Assembly (NCBI GenBank): GCA_015232955.1
Contig: JADFYS010000042.1
Span: 1-11,197 of the forward strand
Direction: 5' to 3'
Length of the DNA: 11,197 bases
From: Gammaproteobacteria bacterium
Lineage (GTDB): Bacteria; Pseudomonadota; Gammaproteobacteria; Thiohalomonadales; Thiohalomonadaceae
The position numbers were made by a program, and so were the translations under genes. Positions 1 through 7,740 of the stretch are shown piece by piece. The notes under the pieces are model-generated. The model saw only the letters and a program-made list of their open reading frames with translations, searched no databases and was not told the origin of the DNA. The stretch's first letter is position 1, and every line of letters begins with the position of its first letter.

Positions 1-2
1 AT

Positions 3-44
3 GGACGCCATCGTCAAGCCCCCATGGATGGGTTTACGGCGTCC
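3..44. repeat. Nested palindromic extragenic repeat
   Basis: Two perfect inverted 7-mers, GGACGCC (3-9) and GGCGTCC (38-44), enclose a second dyad, CCCAT (21-25) and ATGGG (28-32). The whole unit could fold into a two-tier hairpin on either strand. It lies beyond the 3' end of queA, between genes. This size, GC content and nested symmetry are typical of the dispersed extragenic palindromes found in many copies in gammaproteobacterial genomes. Only one copy is in this window, so repetitiveness is inferred. It may also help to end transcription or protect the 3' end of the queA message, although no T-run follows the stem. Confidence 0.5.
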
Positions 45-116
45 CGCCAATCGGGTAGCGGAGATCCCCACCCTTAATGAAATTGCCTCAAGAGCCGGTT
101 CGGCAGCGGATCATAA

Positions 117-1154
117 CTACTTCGCTCTGGCGGCAGGGTGCGGCAGCATCAGCAAGGCATCGCCATAACTGAAGAAGCGGTACTCCTGTGCCACTGCGTG
201 ACGATAGGCGGCCATCACCGTCTCAAGACCGGAGAAGGCGGCAACCAGCATGAGCAGGGTTGAGGCGGGGAGGTGAAAATTGGTCACCAGAGCATCTATT
301 ACCTGAAAGCGGTAACCGGGATAGATGAAGATTGTGGTCTCCCCCTGGTACGGTTTCAGCGCCCCTGAACTGGCGGCACTCTCCAGTGCACGAACCACGG
401 TGGTACCGACAGCGATCACCCGCCCTCCCCTACGCCGAGTGCGCTCTATCGCTGCGCACACTTCAGGGGAGATCTCAATCCACTCGGAGTGCATCTGGTG
501 TTGGTCGATTCGTTCAACACGGACCGGTTGAAAGGTTCCCGCACCGACATGGAGGGTGACATAGGCGCTCTCTACCCCCAATGTTGCGATCTCATTCAGG
601 AGCGGCTGATCAAAGTGGAGGCCGGCAGTGGGGGCAGCGACCGCACCTTCCCGTTCAGCCCAGAGGGTCTGGTAGCGCTCTCTATCCATCGCCTCATCCG
701 CGCGCTCGATATAGGGGGGGAGCGGGATATGACCACAACGCTGGAGCAGCGGCAGCAGCGGTTCACTAAATTCGAGGAGAAAAAGGGCCTCCCGGCGCTC
801 GCAAACGGAAACGACGCCTCCCCCCTCCAGGAGTATCACCGCGCCCGCTTTGGGGGAGCGATTGGATCGCAGGTGCGCCAGCGCCTCCCGCTCTCCCAGA
901 AGACGCTCAATGAGCAGCTCGACGCGCCCCCCGCTCTGCTTATGGCCAAAGAGACGGGCAGGGATGACCCGGGTGTTGTTAAAGACGAGAAGATCCCTGC
1001 TATTGAGAAGGGTGGGGAGCTGTCGAAACTGAAGGTCCTGCCACCCCCCACCCTCCCCATCCACCTTCAGTAGACGGCTGTCACTGCGTCTCGCCAGAGG
1101 GGTCTGGGCGATGAGGTGAGGGGGGAGGTGGTAGTGAAAGGTGGACTTATCCAT
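117..1154 (-). CDS. queA: S-adenosylmethionine:tRNA ribosyltransferase-isomerase (QueA)
   Basis: This enzyme transfers and isomerises the ribosyl part of S-adenosylmethionine onto 7-aminomethyl-7-deazaguanine at the wobble position of tRNA(Asp, Asn, His, Tyr). The product is epoxyqueuosine, the penultimate step to queuosine; the enzyme is cytosolic. The 345 residues fit the family length and the conserved blocks appear in order: DLLVFNNTRVIPARLFG (about 54-70), GAVAAPTAGLHFD (170-182), LHVGAGTFQPV (201-211), MHSEW, VIAVGTTVVRALES (246-259), TNFHLPASTLLMLVAAF (291-307) and YRFFSYGDA near the end. The start is taken as ATG at 1154; an in-frame GTG lies directly before it at 1157. No good Shine-Dalgarno sequence is visible, and the upstream gene stops only 11 bp away, so translation is probably helped by coupling. 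tgt and yajC, frequent partners of queA in other genomes, are not in the window. The stop is TAG at 117-119. Confidence 0.97.
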   Translation of the reverse strand: MDKSTFHYHLPPHLIAQTPLARRSDSRLLKVDGEGGGWQDLQFRQLPTLLNSRDLLVFNNTRVIPARLFGHKQSGGRVELLIERLLGEREALAHLRSNRSPKAGAVILLEGGGVVSVCERREALFLLEFSEPLLPLLQRCGHIPLPPYIERADEAMDRERYQTLWAEREGAVAAPTAGLHFDQPLLNEIATLGVESAYVTLHVGAGTFQPVRVERIDQHQMHSEWIEISPEVCAAIERTRRRGGRVIAVGTTVVRALESAASSGALKPYQGETTIFIYPGYRFQVIDALVTNFHLPASTLLMLVAAFSGLETVMAAYRHAVAQEYRFFSYGDALLMLPHPAARAK

Positions 1155-1165
1155 CACTAATGAGT

Positions 1166-4024
1166 TCAGAAGGGGCCGCCGAGCCGAAGATAAAACTCAT
1201 TTTCCCCCGCCTCCTGAAGTGGTATGGCGAACCCTGCCGTGAGGCGCAGCCCCATGCTGTAGAAGAGAACGGTATCAAAATGGATCTCCAAACCGCTACT
1301 GGAGTAGAGCTGTTGGGGTGACGCCTCATCAAGACTCCAGGTGGCTCCAGACTCAAAAAACCAGCCGCCATGGATCTGATCCAGACCCAGAGGGGGTGCC
1401 ATCCACCCCCGCTCAACCCGACGCAGCGGGAAATGGTAGCCAAGCTTGATCAATCCAAGACGGCTTCCAGACATCGTCCTGTAGCCTCGCAGCCGAAACT
1501 CTCTGCGGTTAAAAAGAGTAGTACTCAGGGGGCTGTCAATGAGTGTTGGAAATGGGGGGGTGTTGACATCTCGTCCCAAGGTGAACTGGCGATCCAGATC
1601 TTGATCCTGACCAAGAGCGAGCTGCAGCTCTCCCCGATGCGCCCCTCCGAGATGAAAAAACTGTTGCCACTGCAGCAGCAGCGCCTCCCCTCGACCGTCT
1701 CTGCTCGAGATGTCACCACTCTTCTCCGCTGCCAGCAGCAGCTGTAATCCCTGTGATGGACCACTCCCCAGAGGGTAGGCAGCAGCAGAGCTGTAGCTGA
1801 CGCCGATCCCACCGTAACGGTCATCGCGATCATCCAGCTCAAAATCGGGGGTGAGGCTCCACCGCTGCCGCTCCTGTTCGCTACCAATACCGAGGTGAAG
1901 GGCGGCGGTTGTGCGCCGCGTTCGTCGCGGAAAGAGCAGCTCACCTCCAATCAGGGTGTGCTGTCGCTGGTAGAGTTGCTGTTGTGACTCCCCCTCTCCG
2001 GCAAAGGCGCCACTCTTCCAGTGGAGTGCCGTGAGCTTAAACAGCGGGTACCAGCGGTCATAGAGGTAGTTGACCGCCCCGCTCCCCCAGCGATTGGTTG
2101 TGTCGTAAGCGGCGGTCAGCGCATAGATATGGCGATTCAGAACATCCCTGCCAGAGGTGGTAAACCCCACTTCAGTCCGGTTTTCATCGCTATAGAGCAT
2201 CGGAAACCACCAGCGAGGAAGGAGGGAGGAGAAGGGGGAGTAGGGTTGAGGTTGAGTTAGGGCGATCTCCACTTCGGGCTGCGGCAGAGGGGGCGATGGG
2301 GGTGAACGGGAGGGTAACAGAGGGGTAGCCACTACCGAAACCGGCTGTCGTACCAGATCAAAGCCCTCACTCCGATAGCCGTTATAGTAGAGCCGTTGTC
2401 GTGACTCATCCCAAAGCGGTGAAAAGGCGCCACTAACGACATTGGTCCACTGCTCCAGTCGCTTCTCCTCCAGTTGGTAGCGATAGATATTGTAGACGCC
2501 GTCATAGTCGGCGCTAAAAACAACACTCTTGCCGTCATCACTATAACGGGGTGTGCTCTCGATGGCATCGTTGGTGGTCAATACGCTCCAACTTCGTCGA
2601 TTAAGATCAAACTCCTCCAGCTCCCAACCGCGATCCCGGCGCCACACCGCAGCCACCAGCCGCGGAAGCTGCGGATGCCAATCGATGGCGGCGATAGTGG
2701 TCCCCGCCTCCCCCTGCCACAACAGTTCATGGGTGGTTGCAGCGGGGTTGAGGCGATAGAGGGCACTCTCTCCCAAGCGTAAAGCCACCGCCACAATCTC
2801 TTCGCCTGACGGGGACCAGATCGCCCGTCGATAACGGCTGCAGTGGGTCAGTCGCTGCTCCTCTCCCGCTGAGTTCAGAGTGAAGAGATCGTAATAGAGA
2901 TCACTTCCGCGGCAGATCTCTGGCCGTGCGACAAGGAGACCCTGTTGCGGATGAATCGACAGCCGGGATGAAACGGGCAGTGGCGCAATCTCTTCCGGGC
3001 GTTCATCACCTGCGCCCAGCCGCATCAGAGTCGCCTCCTCCTCCCCGTTGGCACGGATGTAATAGAGTGTGCCGTCATCCCGCTGTAGCGCCATATCACC
3101 CTGAAAATAACCGTCATTGGTCAACCACTCGCCACCGCTCTCCCCCCTGGCGACGATCTGATCCCGCTGCTGTTGGAAACGCTGCTCAAGTTCTGCCCTA
3201 AACGCCTGCCACAAGTGGGGGTAGTCGTATCCTCCGCCCAGCACCTGACGGCTATTGCTGTTAATGCGAAACGGGATGAGATTATCGGAGTAACTGCTGA
3301 CCAGCTTTGGAATCACCTCCTCACCAAAACGGTCGGCGATAAACTGAAAGAAGTAGACGCCATAGAGGTAGGGGGTCGCCCCCATCGGCCAGCTACGCAG
3401 AGGCTGATTGACCTGCTGCACCGGTTTTAACCCTGCCAGCACCTCCATCCGCATCATCATCTCGTAGAAGCTGCTCTGACCGCGACCCACCCCCTGAAGT
3501 GGATCGGTCTCGATATAGGTGGCAAGCCCTTCATGCACCCAGGAGGGTTGAAAGGCGTTGGGAAAGAGAAGCTCCATCCGTCCCAGAATATTCTGCAGCA
3601 GCGCAGGAAACCCCGCCCTCTTGTCGAGATGGAGGATATGGAGATACTCATGAAGAGTGAGCATCTCCAGCCAGCCGTTGTGATCCTCAAGAGAGTTGAT
3701 CTCATCCGGAGGCGAGAGGAAGAGGGTCATGGTGTTGTAGGGGATGGGGGTGGAGTAACCATTACTCTGGTCAAACTCGTCGCTTAACACCACCTCGGTC
3801 TTCCCCTCTGGTTCCCACTCCAGATAGGGGCTTAACCGGCGGTGAACCTTCTCGGCAATGGTGAGGGCCTGAACCGCGATCGCCTCCTCCCCCTGATGGT
3901 AGTGGATGCGAAAGTGGTGACTCTCCCGGCTCTGCCACTCCCAATCACTGCCATGAAAGATGGCCGCCCCACCCTCCCCAAAGGGGAAGAGCAGCAGCAG
4001 AAACAGTATCGGAGTAAGATTCAT
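1166..4024 (-). CDS. Predicted outer-membrane protein: gluzincin-like peptidase domain, beta-propeller, Omp85-like barrel
   Basis: This is a 952-residue protein of unproven function. Residues 1-21 form a hydrophobic signal peptide with likely cleavage near GGAA. Residues 35-290 resemble the peptidase MA/gluzincin group: HEYLH (125-129) supplies the HExxH zinc motif, and WVHEGLATY (162-170) supplies a probable third ligand, Glu165. From about 300 to 565 there are repeated units such as SPSGEEIVAV, SDDGKSVVFS and DESRQRLYYN, typical of TolB/WD40-like (PD40) propeller blades. A proline-rich linker follows (about 570-605). Residues 605-952 look like alternating amphipathic strands, with LRGY (845-848) recalling the RGF/RGY motif of Omp85/D15 barrels, and the chain ends in Phe, as outer-membrane barrel proteins usually do. 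The ATG overlaps the nadE stop as ATGA; no Shine-Dalgarno sequence is visible, so expression probably depends on coupling. Peptidase activity, substrate and topology are inferences; the propeller could be periplasmic or surface-exposed. Confidence 0.8.
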   Translation of the reverse strand: MNLTPILFLLLLFPFGEGGAAIFHGSDWEWQSRESHHFRIHYHQGEEAIAVQALTIAEKVHRRLSPYLEWEPEGKTEVVLSDEFDQSNGYSTPIPYNTMTLFLSPPDEINSLEDHNGWLEMLTLHEYLHILHLDKRAGFPALLQNILGRMELLFPNAFQPSWVHEGLATYIETDPLQGVGRGQSSFYEMMMRMEVLAGLKPVQQVNQPLRSWPMGATPYLYGVYFFQFIADRFGEEVIPKLVSSYSDNLIPFRINSNSRQVLGGGYDYPHLWQAFRAELEQRFQQQRDQIVARGESGGEWLTNDGYFQGDMALQRDDGTLYYIRANGEEEATLMRLGAGDERPEEIAPLPVSSRLSIHPQQGLLVARPEICRGSDLYYDLFTLNSAGEEQRLTHCSRYRRAIWSPSGEEIVAVALRLGESALYRLNPAATTHELLWQGEAGTTIAAIDWHPQLPRLVAAVWRRDRGWELEEFDLNRRSWSVLTTNDAIESTPRYSDDGKSVVFSADYDGVYNIYRYQLEEKRLEQWTNVVSGAFSPLWDESRQRLYYNGYRSEGFDLVRQPVSVVATPLLPSRSPPSPPLPQPEVEIALTQPQPYSPFSSLLPRWWFPMLYSDENRTEVGFTTSGRDVLNRHIYALTAAYDTTNRWGSGAVNYLYDRWYPLFKLTALHWKSGAFAGEGESQQQLYQRQHTLIGGELLFPRRTRRTTAALHLGIGSEQERQRWSLTPDFELDDRDDRYGGIGVSYSSAAAYPLGSGPSQGLQLLLAAEKSGDISSRDGRGEALLLQWQQFFHLGGAHRGELQLALGQDQDLDRQFTLGRDVNTPPFPTLIDSPLSTTLFNRREFRLRGYRTMSGSRLGLIKLGYHFPLRRVERGWMAPPLGLDQIHGGWFFESGATWSLDEASPQQLYSSSGLEIHFDTVLFYSMGLRLTAGFAIPLQEAGENEFYLRLGGPF

Positions 4025-5679
4025 AAATGACGATAGCCGGAGGTGATGGGATAACGCCGATCCCGCCCCAGGGCGAGTCGGGTCAGTTTGACACCGGGGG
4101 CAGACTGCCGCCGTTTGTACTCATTGCGATCCACCAGGCGGATCACCTGATCCACTACCGCTGCCTCGAATCCGGCATCTATGAGGGTCGCCCGCGACCC
4201 CTGCTCCTCGATGTAGAGCCGAAGAATGGCGTCGAGGGTCGAATAGGGGGGGAGCGAGTCACTGTCACGCTGATCCGGTGCCAGTTCAGCCGAAGGGGGG
4301 CGGTCGATCACCCGCTGTGGAATCACCTCACGCTGGCGGTTACAGAAGAGCGCCATACGGTAGACCTCGGTCTTATAGAGATCTTTGATCGCATTGTACC
4401 CCCCGACCATATCGCCATAGAGGGTGGCGTACCCCACCGCCATCTCACTCTTATTGCCGGTGGTGAGCACCATTTTGCCACTACGATTGGAGAGGGCCAT
4501 CAAAATCTGTCCTCTCACCCGTGCCTGTAGGTTCTCTTCCGTAGCGTCGCCCTCTCCGGGAGGGAGCTCGGTGGCAAGCATCGACAGCAGCGCCTGGAAC
4601 CCCGGTTCGATGGAGATGGTCTTTAGCTCAACCCCCAGCGTCTTCGCCTCCTGCGCCGCATCCTCAAGACTCATCGCCGCCGTATAACGCGAAGGCATGG
4701 TCACCGCCTCCACCCGTTGAGGACCGAGGGCCTCAACCGCAATCGCCAGCGTTAACGCGGAGTCGATACCACCGGAGAGGCCGATAATCACCCCGGGGAA
4801 GTGGTTTTTTTCGACATAATCACGCAGACCGAGGACCATTGCGCGATAGCTCGCCTCTTCTGAGTCTAGCGCCGGATGAGACGCTTGCTCCAGACGGTAG
4901 CCGATCCCCCCTTCCGCTCCCCGCGTCACCGTCACCGGGTAGAGTGCAGGGAGAAACTCCGGCGCAGAGGCGACCAGCGCCCCGTTCGGGGCAAAGAGCA
5001 TCGAGCCGCCATCAAAAACCAGCTCATCCTGCCCCCCCACCTGATTGACATAGACCACAGCGAGGCCGCTCTCGCGGATGCGTTGCCGAATCACCGCCTC
5101 CCGCTCGCCCCTCTTCTGGTGGTGAAAGGGAGAGGCGTTGAGGTTAAGCATCAGCTCTGCTCCTGCGGCGCTGGCGCGGCTCGCAACCCCCGGGTGCCAG
5201 AGATCTTCACAGAGAGAGACCGCACAGCAGATCCCTCCCACCTCCAGCAGCACCGTCTCCGTTCCTTCGCTAAAATAGCGCTTCTCATCAAAGACACCGT
5301 AGTTGGGCAGACGCTGTTTGTAGTAGAAGCGGGGAGCCTTCCCCCGTTGGCAGATCACCGCAGCGTTGTAACATTCGCCATCTGCCCACCACGGCACTCC
5401 GAAAACGAGGGTAGAGAGGGTGGCACACTGTTGCAGCACCCGATCCAGATACTCAAGTGAAGTCTTAACTTGTTGCGGTAACCCTTTGCGTAATAACAGA
5501 TCTTCAGGCGGATATCCGATAAGACTCAGCTCACTAAAGAGGATGAGATCGGCTTGATGGTGGTGATCCGCCTGCGCTATCGCCTCCTCCATCTTCTGGC
5601 AATTCCCCGCAATATCCCCCACCAGCAGATTGAGCTGCCCTAAAACCAGACGCAGCTCGCCTCTTGGCCCAGAGGTCAC
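4021..5679 (-). CDS. nadE: Glutamine-dependent NAD+ synthetase
   Basis: It makes NAD+ from deamido-NAD+, ATP and ammonia, taking the ammonia from glutamine through its own amidase domain; this is the last step of NAD synthesis and is cytosolic. The protein is 552 residues, normal for the two-domain class. The N-terminal nitrilase-type domain shows the Glu-Lys-Cys triad: E50 in FSELSLIGYPPEDLL, K121 in YYKQRLPNYGVFDEKRYF and C157 in SLCEDLW. The C-terminal synthetase domain has the ATP pyrophosphatase loop SGGIDS (302-307) and LTTGNKSEMAVGYATLYGDM (405-424). I chose the GTG at 5679 because it overlaps the kdsB stop (GTGA), has GGAG eight bases upstream, and puts RLVLGQLN near the N-terminus as in the family. 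The frame stays open upstream to 5787, but that stretch encodes low-complexity Gly/Ala/Arg residues antiphase to kdsB. The stop overlaps the next gene's ATG. NAD synthesis is an unusual companion for LPS genes. Confidence 0.95.
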   Translation of the reverse strand: MTSGPRGELRLVLGQLNLLVGDIAGNCQKMEEAIAQADHHHQADLILFSELSLIGYPPEDLLLRKGLPQQVKTSLEYLDRVLQQCATLSTLVFGVPWWADGECYNAAVICQRGKAPRFYYKQRLPNYGVFDEKRYFSEGTETVLLEVGGICCAVSLCEDLWHPGVASRASAAGAELMLNLNASPFHHQKRGEREAVIRQRIRESGLAVVYVNQVGGQDELVFDGGSMLFAPNGALVASAPEFLPALYPVTVTRGAEGGIGYRLEQASHPALDSEEASYRAMVLGLRDYVEKNHFPGVIIGLSGGIDSALTLAIAVEALGPQRVEAVTMPSRYTAAMSLEDAAQEAKTLGVELKTISIEPGFQALLSMLATELPPGEGDATEENLQARVRGQILMALSNRSGKMVLTTGNKSEMAVGYATLYGDMVGGYNAIKDLYKTEVYRMALFCNRQREVIPQRVIDRPPSAELAPDQRDSDSLPPYSTLDAILRLYIEEQGSRATLIDAGFEAAVVDQVIRLVDRNEYKRRQSAPGVKLTRLALGRDRRYPITSGYRHL

Positions 5680-6452
5680 AGCGCACGCTCCAACTGCTGC
5701 GCCACCCGTAACAGCTCCTCTTCGGTATCGACCCCCGGCCCCGGGAGCTGTAGCGCCTCGGCCACCGCAATTTTTCCTCCTAGCCACAACAGCCGCAGCT
5801 GCTCCAGTGACTCGCGCTGCTCCAGCGGTGACGGTCGGCTCTCGGGGTAATTTCTAAGAAAAGAGCCGCGATAACTGTAAAGCCCAAGATGACGGAGATG
5901 GGTCACTGCAGGGGGAAGCGTCTCGCCGTGGTGCAGAAAGTGATCGCGATCCCAGGGAATGGGGGCGCGACTAAAGTAGAGTGCATAGTCGTTGCAGTCG
6001 GTCACCACCTTCACCACATTGGGGTTAACCAGCTCCGAATAAGAGCGGATCGGGGTGCAGAGGGTTGCCATCTCCGCCTGCGGCCGCTGCTGGAGAAGTG
6101 TCGCCACCTGCTGGAGCAGCTGCGGCGGCATTAGAGGCTCATCGCCCTGAAGGTTGACCACAATCTCCTCATCTCCAAGCTGCAATCGGCGAACCACCTC
6201 ACTCAGCCGCTCGGTTCCAGAGGTGTGCTCCGGGGCGGTGAGACAGGCCTCCCCGCCAAACGCCTCCACCGCCGCCTCAATCCGCGCATCATCGGTGGCA
6301 ACCACTACCCGCGCTCCACCAGAGGCGCGTGCCGCCGCATAGACCCACTCGATCATCGTCTTACCGGCAATTAAGCGTAGCGGTTTCCCGGGAAGGCGGG
6401 TAGATGCGAAACGGGCAGGAATGATCACCGAAAAGGGGGTAGCAGCACTCAT
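5676..6452 (-). CDS. kdsB: 3-deoxy-manno-octulosonate cytidylyltransferase (CMP-Kdo synthetase)
   Basis: It activates Kdo with CTP to CMP-Kdo, the sugar donor for the inner core of LPS; it acts in the cytosol. The protein is 258 residues (E. coli KdsB is about 248). It carries the nucleotide-binding signature IPARFASTRLPGKPL (11-25), HTSGTERLSEVV (76-87), NLQGDEPLMP (100-109), YALYFSRAPIPWDRD (156-170), RHLGLYSYR (187-195) and the end motif PGPGVDTEEEL. The ATG at 6452 is the only sensible start, because the conserved core begins at residue 8, yet no Shine-Dalgarno sequence precedes it. About 100 AT-rich bp separate it from the Trm112 gene, the main break in the string, so a promoter probably lies there. 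Its TGA overlaps the nadE GTG. Confidence 0.97.
   Translation of the reverse strand: MSAATPFSVIIPARFASTRLPGKPLRLIAGKTMIEWVYAAARASGGARVVVATDDARIEAAVEAFGGEACLTAPEHTSGTERLSEVVRRLQLGDEEIVVNLQGDEPLMPPQLLQQVATLLQQRPQAEMATLCTPIRSYSELVNPNVVKVVTDCNDYALYFSRAPIPWDRDHFLHHGETLPPAVTHLRHLGLYSYRGSFLRNYPESRPSPLEQRESLEQLRLLWLGGKIAVAEALQLPGPGVDTEEELLRVAQQLERAL
5688..5691 (-). promoter_or_regulatory. Ribosome binding site deciding the nadE start
   Basis: GGAG on the minus strand lies eight bases before the GTG at 5679, inside the last codons of kdsB. It supports that GTG over the longer open frame starting at 5787. Confidence 0.65.
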
Positions 6453-6551
6453 TGGGCGAAAATCGTCTAATTAGCTTTTAATAAAACAGAAGGTTATAAG
6501 GTTTTTATAAACTAGATTGTTGCATGCTAAGGGCGGGTTCGACCTTACGAT
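6453..6551 (-). promoter_or_regulatory. AT-rich leader of kdsB, probable promoter region
   Basis: These 99 bp between the Trm112 stop and the kdsB start are far richer in A and T than the genes on either side. On the minus strand they contain several -10-like strings (TATAAA, TATAAC, TATTAA between about 6475 and 6512). I found no convincing TTGACA-like box at the right distance from any of them, so no single promoter is called. A weak stem (CTAAGG/CCTTACG, about 6527-6549) sits just after the Trm112 stop but lacks a T-run. A promoter here would let kdsB-nadE and the genes after it be expressed apart from msbA-lpxK. Confidence 0.4.
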
Positions 6552-6746
6552 CTATTTTTTCCCGAGCTGCTCATACTCCTCAGGTGAGAGAGCCCTCGCC
6601 TCATCTTCGAGCATCACCGGAATATCTTCCCGTATCGGAAAGGCGAGGCGATCCCCACGGCAGATCAGCTCCTGCTCCTTTTTAAGATAGATTAACCCCC
6701 CTTTACAGAGGGGGCAGGCCAGTATTTCCAGTAGTTTTGAGTCCAT
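6552..6746 (-). CDS. ycaR: Trm112 family (YcaR-like) small zinc-ribbon protein
   Basis: This 64-residue protein is close to E. coli YcaR along its length: MDSKLLEILACPLCKGGL, then LKKEQELICRGDRLAFPIREDIPVMLEDEAR. Three cysteines are present (C11, C14 and C29), the pattern of bacterial Trm112/UPF0434 proteins. Eukaryotic and archaeal Trm112 activates methyltransferases for tRNA, rRNA and release factors; the role of the bacterial protein is not settled. It sits between lpxK and kdsB, as ycaR does in enterobacteria, although ycaQ is absent here. The ATG at 6746 has GGAG seven bases upstream and lies 44 bp inside the end of lpxK, so the two are probably translated together. Confidence 0.93.
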   Translation of the reverse strand: MDSKLLEILACPLCKGGLIYLKKEQELICRGDRLAFPIREDIPVMLEDEARALSPEEYEQLGKK

Positions 6747-7740
6747 GGTTACGCTCCAGAAGGTGTAGTAGTCGCTCAGTAAACGGTTGCGGTAGTTCTG
6801 CGCTCACCGGAAGAGACCAGATCCTCTCCCCCTCCTCCCCCATTTTGGTGAGCCATGGCCGCCATTTTACCGCATCTTTCTCGGTCATCACGATAATAGT
6901 TCCCTGCGCCAGCAGAGGGGAGATATCGGCCTCATTAAAGGGGTGGTGATCCTCAAAATAGGTACGAATCACCGTCACTCCCGCCCGCTCCAGTTGGCGA
7001 AAAAAGCGTTCGGGATGGCCGATTGCTGCCACCGCCACCACCGTTTTGCCAAGCAGATCGTTCAGCGGGATCTCTCCACCATGAATCAGATTGACCAGCC
7101 GTTCCCCCACCAGAGTCATCGCATACTCCCCCGGCGCTGCCCTGCCGTTGGCAACAATCAGATCGACCTCATCCAGCCGTGATAGCGGTTCGCGTAGTGG
7201 TCCGGCGGGGAGCAGCCAGCCGTTACCAAAGCGGCGTTCGCCATCGACCACCACCAGCTCGAGATCGCGCTCCATCCGATAGTGCTGCAGACCATCATCA
7301 CTAATGATGAGATCGACCTTCTGCTCGGCCATAAGTTGGACAATGGCGGCAACCCGATCCGGGGCGACAACCACCGGACAGCCGGTTGCGCTGGCGATGA
7401 GCAGCGGCTCATCCCCCACGGCCCGGGGATCGCTGCTTGGGGTTACCGTCTGCGGCCAGTGAGTGGCGTTACCCCCATAGCCCCGGCTGACAACGCCCGG
7501 ACGCAACCCCCGGCTGAGAAAGAGGTGGCACAACCACACAACCAGCGGGGTTTTGCCACTACCCCCCACCGTCAGGTTTCCCACCACCACCAGCGGCAGC
7601 GGACAGGGACGGCTTGACCACCAGCGGTGGCGATAACCGAAACGGCGGATGGTGACCATCAGCGCAAAGAGGAGCGAGAGCGGCCAGAGAAGGCGAGCAC
7701 CCACCCCGCGCCCCTGCCACATCGCGGTGACAGCTTTCAA
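6703..7740 (-). CDS. lpxK: Tetraacyldisaccharide 4'-kinase (LpxK)
   Basis: It phosphorylates the 4' position of the lipid A disaccharide precursor with ATP, giving lipid IVA, at the inner face of the cytoplasmic membrane. The 345 residues include an N-terminal hydrophobic helix (about 17-36), the P-loop VVGNLTVGGSGKTPLVVWL (52-70), VVSRGYGG (83-90), VGDEPLLIA (108-116), ISDDGLQHYRMERDLELVVVDG (146-167) and RRFGNGWLLPAGPLREPL (169-186), all as in E. coli LpxK. The start is uncertain: a TTG at 7740 has a weak GTGAG upstream, while an ATG at 7722 would shorten the protein by six residues and has no Shine-Dalgarno sequence. Comparison with E. coli, where five residues precede the first Trp, slightly favours the TTG. 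The last 44 bp overlap the Trm112 gene. Confidence 0.95.
   Translation of the reverse strand: MKAVTAMWQGRGVGARLLWPLSLLFALMVTIRRFGYRHRWWSSRPCPLPLVVVGNLTVGGSGKTPLVVWLCHLFLSRGLRPGVVSRGYGGNATHWPQTVTPSSDPRAVGDEPLLIASATGCPVVVAPDRVAAIVQLMAEQKVDLIISDDGLQHYRMERDLELVVVDGERRFGNGWLLPAGPLREPLSRLDEVDLIVANGRAAPGEYAMTLVGERLVNLIHGGEIPLNDLLGKTVVAVAAIGHPERFFRQLERAGVTVIRTYFEDHHPFNEADISPLLAQGTIIVMTEKDAVKWRPWLTKMGEEGERIWSLPVSAELPQPFTERLLHLLERNHGLKTTGNTGLPPL
6754..6757 (-). promoter_or_regulatory. Ribosome binding site of the Trm112/ycaR gene
   Basis: GGAG on the minus strand lies seven bases before the ATG at 6746 and inside the lpxK coding sequence. It supports this start and the gene overlap. Confidence 0.6.

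Noticed and set aside
80..116. Possible intrinsic terminator after queA (GCCG-GTT-CGGC stem near 93-103)
   Set aside because: The stem is only four base pairs and no T-run follows on the minus strand, so it is not called as a terminator.
489..1073. Plus-strand open frame of 194 codons opposite queA
   Set aside because: It lies fully antisense to a well-conserved gene, and its translation has no recognisable domain. GC-rich antisense frames of this size are common.
4876..5460. Plus-strand open frame of 194 codons opposite nadE
   Set aside because: It is antisense to the conserved nitrilase domain of NadE, with no domain or ribosome site.
5680..5787. Longer NadE reading frame starting at 5787, adding 36 residues
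   Set aside because: The extra residues are a low-complexity Gly/Ala/Arg string lying antiphase over conserved kdsB codons. The GTG at 5679 has a ribosome site and a GTGA overlap and fits the family N-terminus.
6527..6551. GGTTCGA string resembling a tRNA T-loop before kdsB
   Set aside because: The flanking bases do not form a T-stem, and no acceptor or anticodon arm can be found around it.
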